Origin: Pirellula sp.
GTDB lineage: Bacteria; Planctomycetota; Planctomycetia; Pirellulales; Pirellulaceae
Direction of reading: 5' to 3'
Assembly: GCA_021299695.1 (NCBI GenBank)
Contig: JAJTEK010000061.1
Location: forward strand, 1-36,378
DNA length: 36,378 nt
The notes beneath the pieces were generated by a model. It was given only the letters and a program-made list of their open reading frames with translations. It had not been told where the DNA came from and ran no database searches. The number at the start of each line of letters is the position of its first letter. Position 1 is the first letter of the stretch. Position numbers and translations under genes: made by a program. Positions 35,341-36,378 of the stretch are shown one piece after another.

Positions 35341-35604
35341 ATGAGTGAAAACGCAGAGATGTCCTATGAGCCCTCCGACGACAATCAGTTTGTTTTTGGT
35401 GGAATTAAAGGTGCATTTGCAAAAGCTCAATCGCAATTGCTAAGCCAACCAGGTGTTAATGGCCTAGGCATGACAAAAACACCCACTGGGCAAGACGTGA
35501 TCGTCGTGTATGTAAAGAACGCACTTGTTATCGAAAAACTGCCGCCAAACATCGAAGGTTTCTCTGTGGTAGGCGAGGTTACGGGCGATATCCGTGCTCT
35601 GTAA
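35341..35604 (+). CDS. Small protein repeating the protease's N-terminal domain
   Basis: 87 residues from ATG 35341, where AGGAG lies about seven bases upstream; the frame is open further upstream without such a site. The start 'MSENAEMSYEPSDDN' resembles 'GENAEMSASSADD' at the protease N-terminus. The rest ('GVNGLGMTKTPTGQDVIVVY', 'EKLPPNIEGFSVVGEVTG') aligns by eye with the protease's alpha/beta domain (GVQGVGIS, LIVYV, LPVEVEVTG). It is therefore a stand-alone copy of that domain, without protease residues. It could act in trans on the protease as inhibitor, adaptor or decoy, or assemble with it. A possible TTGACT box (35247-35252) lies upstream, with a poor -10. Confidence 0.78.
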   Translation: MSENAEMSYEPSDDNQFVFGGIKGAFAKAQSQLLSQPGVNGLGMTKTPTGQDVIVVYVKNALVIEKLPPNIEGFSVVGEVTGDIRAL

Positions 35605-35724
35605 ATCGAACCCGTGGCGTAAGCCCTGGGCTATCACCTTGCAATCCGTTGTGGAAAAAGACCACTAAATCGCGTACATGAGTTATCATGCCCCTCCCTG
35701 TTTTGGCAAACGACCCTTGGGGAC

Positions 35725-35800
35725 GCCCGATCAACCATCGAACCCCACCGCCCCAAAGGGGCAAAATGAGGTAGCCCAAGGGCTGAGCGAAGCACCGCCC
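35725..35800 (+). repeat. Dispersed repeat copy B, right border of the accessory block
   Basis: Same orientation as 24165-24240 with three differences in 76 bases. The GCCCC-AAA-GGGGC hairpin is kept. In the second hairpin region the left arm has changed to AGCCCAAGGGCT, so the long stem of copy A cannot form. Confidence 0.85.
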
Positions 35801-35860
35801 AGAGTCGGGAAAGAAAAAAAGGTCACCCAAATTGGCTACGCGACGCTGATGGTTATTGGT

Positions 35861-35929
35861 CTGAATCGCTGATGGTACTAAGCCCGGAGGAATGGAACAC
35901 CCTCTGCCGAGGTCGAAGGCCCCGGTGGT
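35861..35929 (+). repeat. 69-base dispersed repeat, copy 1
   Basis: About 60 of 69 bases match 36310-36378 in the same orientation; the last 45 bases, ending in CGAAGGCCCCGGTGGT, are best conserved. No coding potential is seen. Confidence 0.75.
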
Positions 35930-36171
35930 AGTGCAAAGTAAAGTCCGAGAGGCCCGGAGGGCCGACACACTGGATTGAAAAAAACCGGTGGGATCCCCCG
36001 GGCCAATCATGCGTGGTTGGGTTCCAATCGAGGTGCATAATTGGGGCGGTGCTGAGTACTGGCCATGCCCGCGGCTTGCGCTCATGCGGCGCATGGATCG
36101 CCTGCGGCGGTTGACGGATCACGGTGCGCGTCGGTTTTGAGTAGGAAAGTAGGTGGTCTCAGCACCGCTGC

Positions 36172-36193
36172 GTGCGGGCTCGGAGGCCCGCAC
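36172..36193. repeat. REP-like hairpin
   Basis: Arms GTGCGGGC (36172-36179) and GCCCGCAC (36186-36193) form an 8-bp perfect stem with a six-base loop. A related GGCCC-GGA-GGGCC-like motif occurs near 35950. These look like short interspersed palindromes. Confidence 0.6.
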
Positions 36194-36309
36194 TACGCGA
36201 GGAAGGAGCAACAGTAAGCAGGAGGAGAGCAGCCGAGGGATTGAGGATAATCGCCTGAGGCAAACTTTCGCTCGGGGGTAATGGGCTTCCTGTCGCTTGC
36301 CGTATTCCT

Positions 36310-36378
36310 CCGAATCGCTAATTGTTATAAGCCCGGAGCGCTGGAACACCCTCTGCCGGGGTCGAAGGCCCCGGTGGT
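36310..36378 (+). repeat. 69-base dispersed repeat, copy 2 (reaches the window edge)
   Basis: Matches 35861-35929 in about 60 of 69 bases and may continue beyond the window. The spacing between copy starts is 449 bases. Confidence 0.75.

Larger units (their letters stand above)
35605..36378. other. Repeat-rich intergenic region, no supported gene
   Basis: 774 bases with several open frames on both strands, but they run through repeats and hairpins, have no domain or ribosome site, and are best read as spurious. The region holds dispersed repeat copy B, two copies of a 69-base repeat and a REP-like hairpin, each listed separately. Confidence 0.65.

Noticed and set aside
35579-36094. 171-residue minus-strand frame at the right end
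   Set aside because: It runs through both dispersed repeats and hairpins and ends inside the small protein gene; no domain or ribosome site.

Overview
The window looks like chromosomal DNA of a planctomycete, most likely of the Pirellulales/Rhodopirellula type. This is inferred from gene content: a secretin-like protein with several N-type repeats, a DUF6263-like secreted protein, a DUF1080 protein, CNRC-type redoxins, a di-heme cytochrome lipoprotein, and an ECF sigma factor paired with a zinc-finger/Ser-Thr kinase/STAND protein. No sequence search was possible, so family names rest on motifs read by eye.

Layout. 1-3471 (-): 5' part of a very large secretin-like gene that runs off the left edge. 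3833-5434 (-): a RegA/ActR-type response regulator and an orphan ABC ATPase. 5487-7753 (+): a Wzm/Wzt-type polysaccharide export pair with an ATGA overlap. 7991-12836 (-): a secreted DUF6263-like protein, uvrB (carrying an internal out-of-frame deletion), a ComEA-like helix-hairpin-helix protein and a DapA-family lyase with an unusual C-terminal helix. 13169-13918 (+): a TolQ/MotA-type membrane protein. 13895-16756 (-): a small two-TM protein, a metallo-beta-lactamase-fold gene (also frameshifted), a SpoU/TrmH methyltransferase, tRNA-Leu(UAG) with a good promoter, and a lipoprotein with a PATSL pentapeptide repeat. 17020-18279 (+): two thioredoxin-fold exported proteins. 18291-19328 (-): hemB. 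19538-24000 (+): DUF1080 protein, di-heme cytochrome c, ECF sigma factor, ABC-2 permease and SCO1-like protein.

The most interesting part is 24241-35724, an accessory block bracketed by two directly repeated 76-bp elements (24165-24240 and 35725-35800, 73/76 identical by hand alignment). The few lines I counted are lower in G+C than the flanking genes. Inside, four minus-strand genes overlap end to end: ECF sigma factor, then a 1564-residue protein combining an anti-sigma-like zinc finger (Hx3Cx2C), a Ser/Thr kinase, a STAND NTPase, a TM helix and a degenerate sulfatase-modifying-factor (FGE) fold, then a GMC oxidoreductase with CBM20-like N-terminal modules, then a GH13 branching-enzyme-like protein. 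Divergently there is a cytosolic trypsin-like protease and a tiny protein that repeats the protease's N-terminal domain. My working model, which is inference, is a sensor-controlled stress or conflict system: the FGE-like module senses something outside, the STAND/kinase part relays it, the sigma factor is released, and glucan-directed enzymes and a protease are expressed.

The last 770 bases (35605-36378) hold REP-like dispersed repeats and hairpins and no gene I can support.
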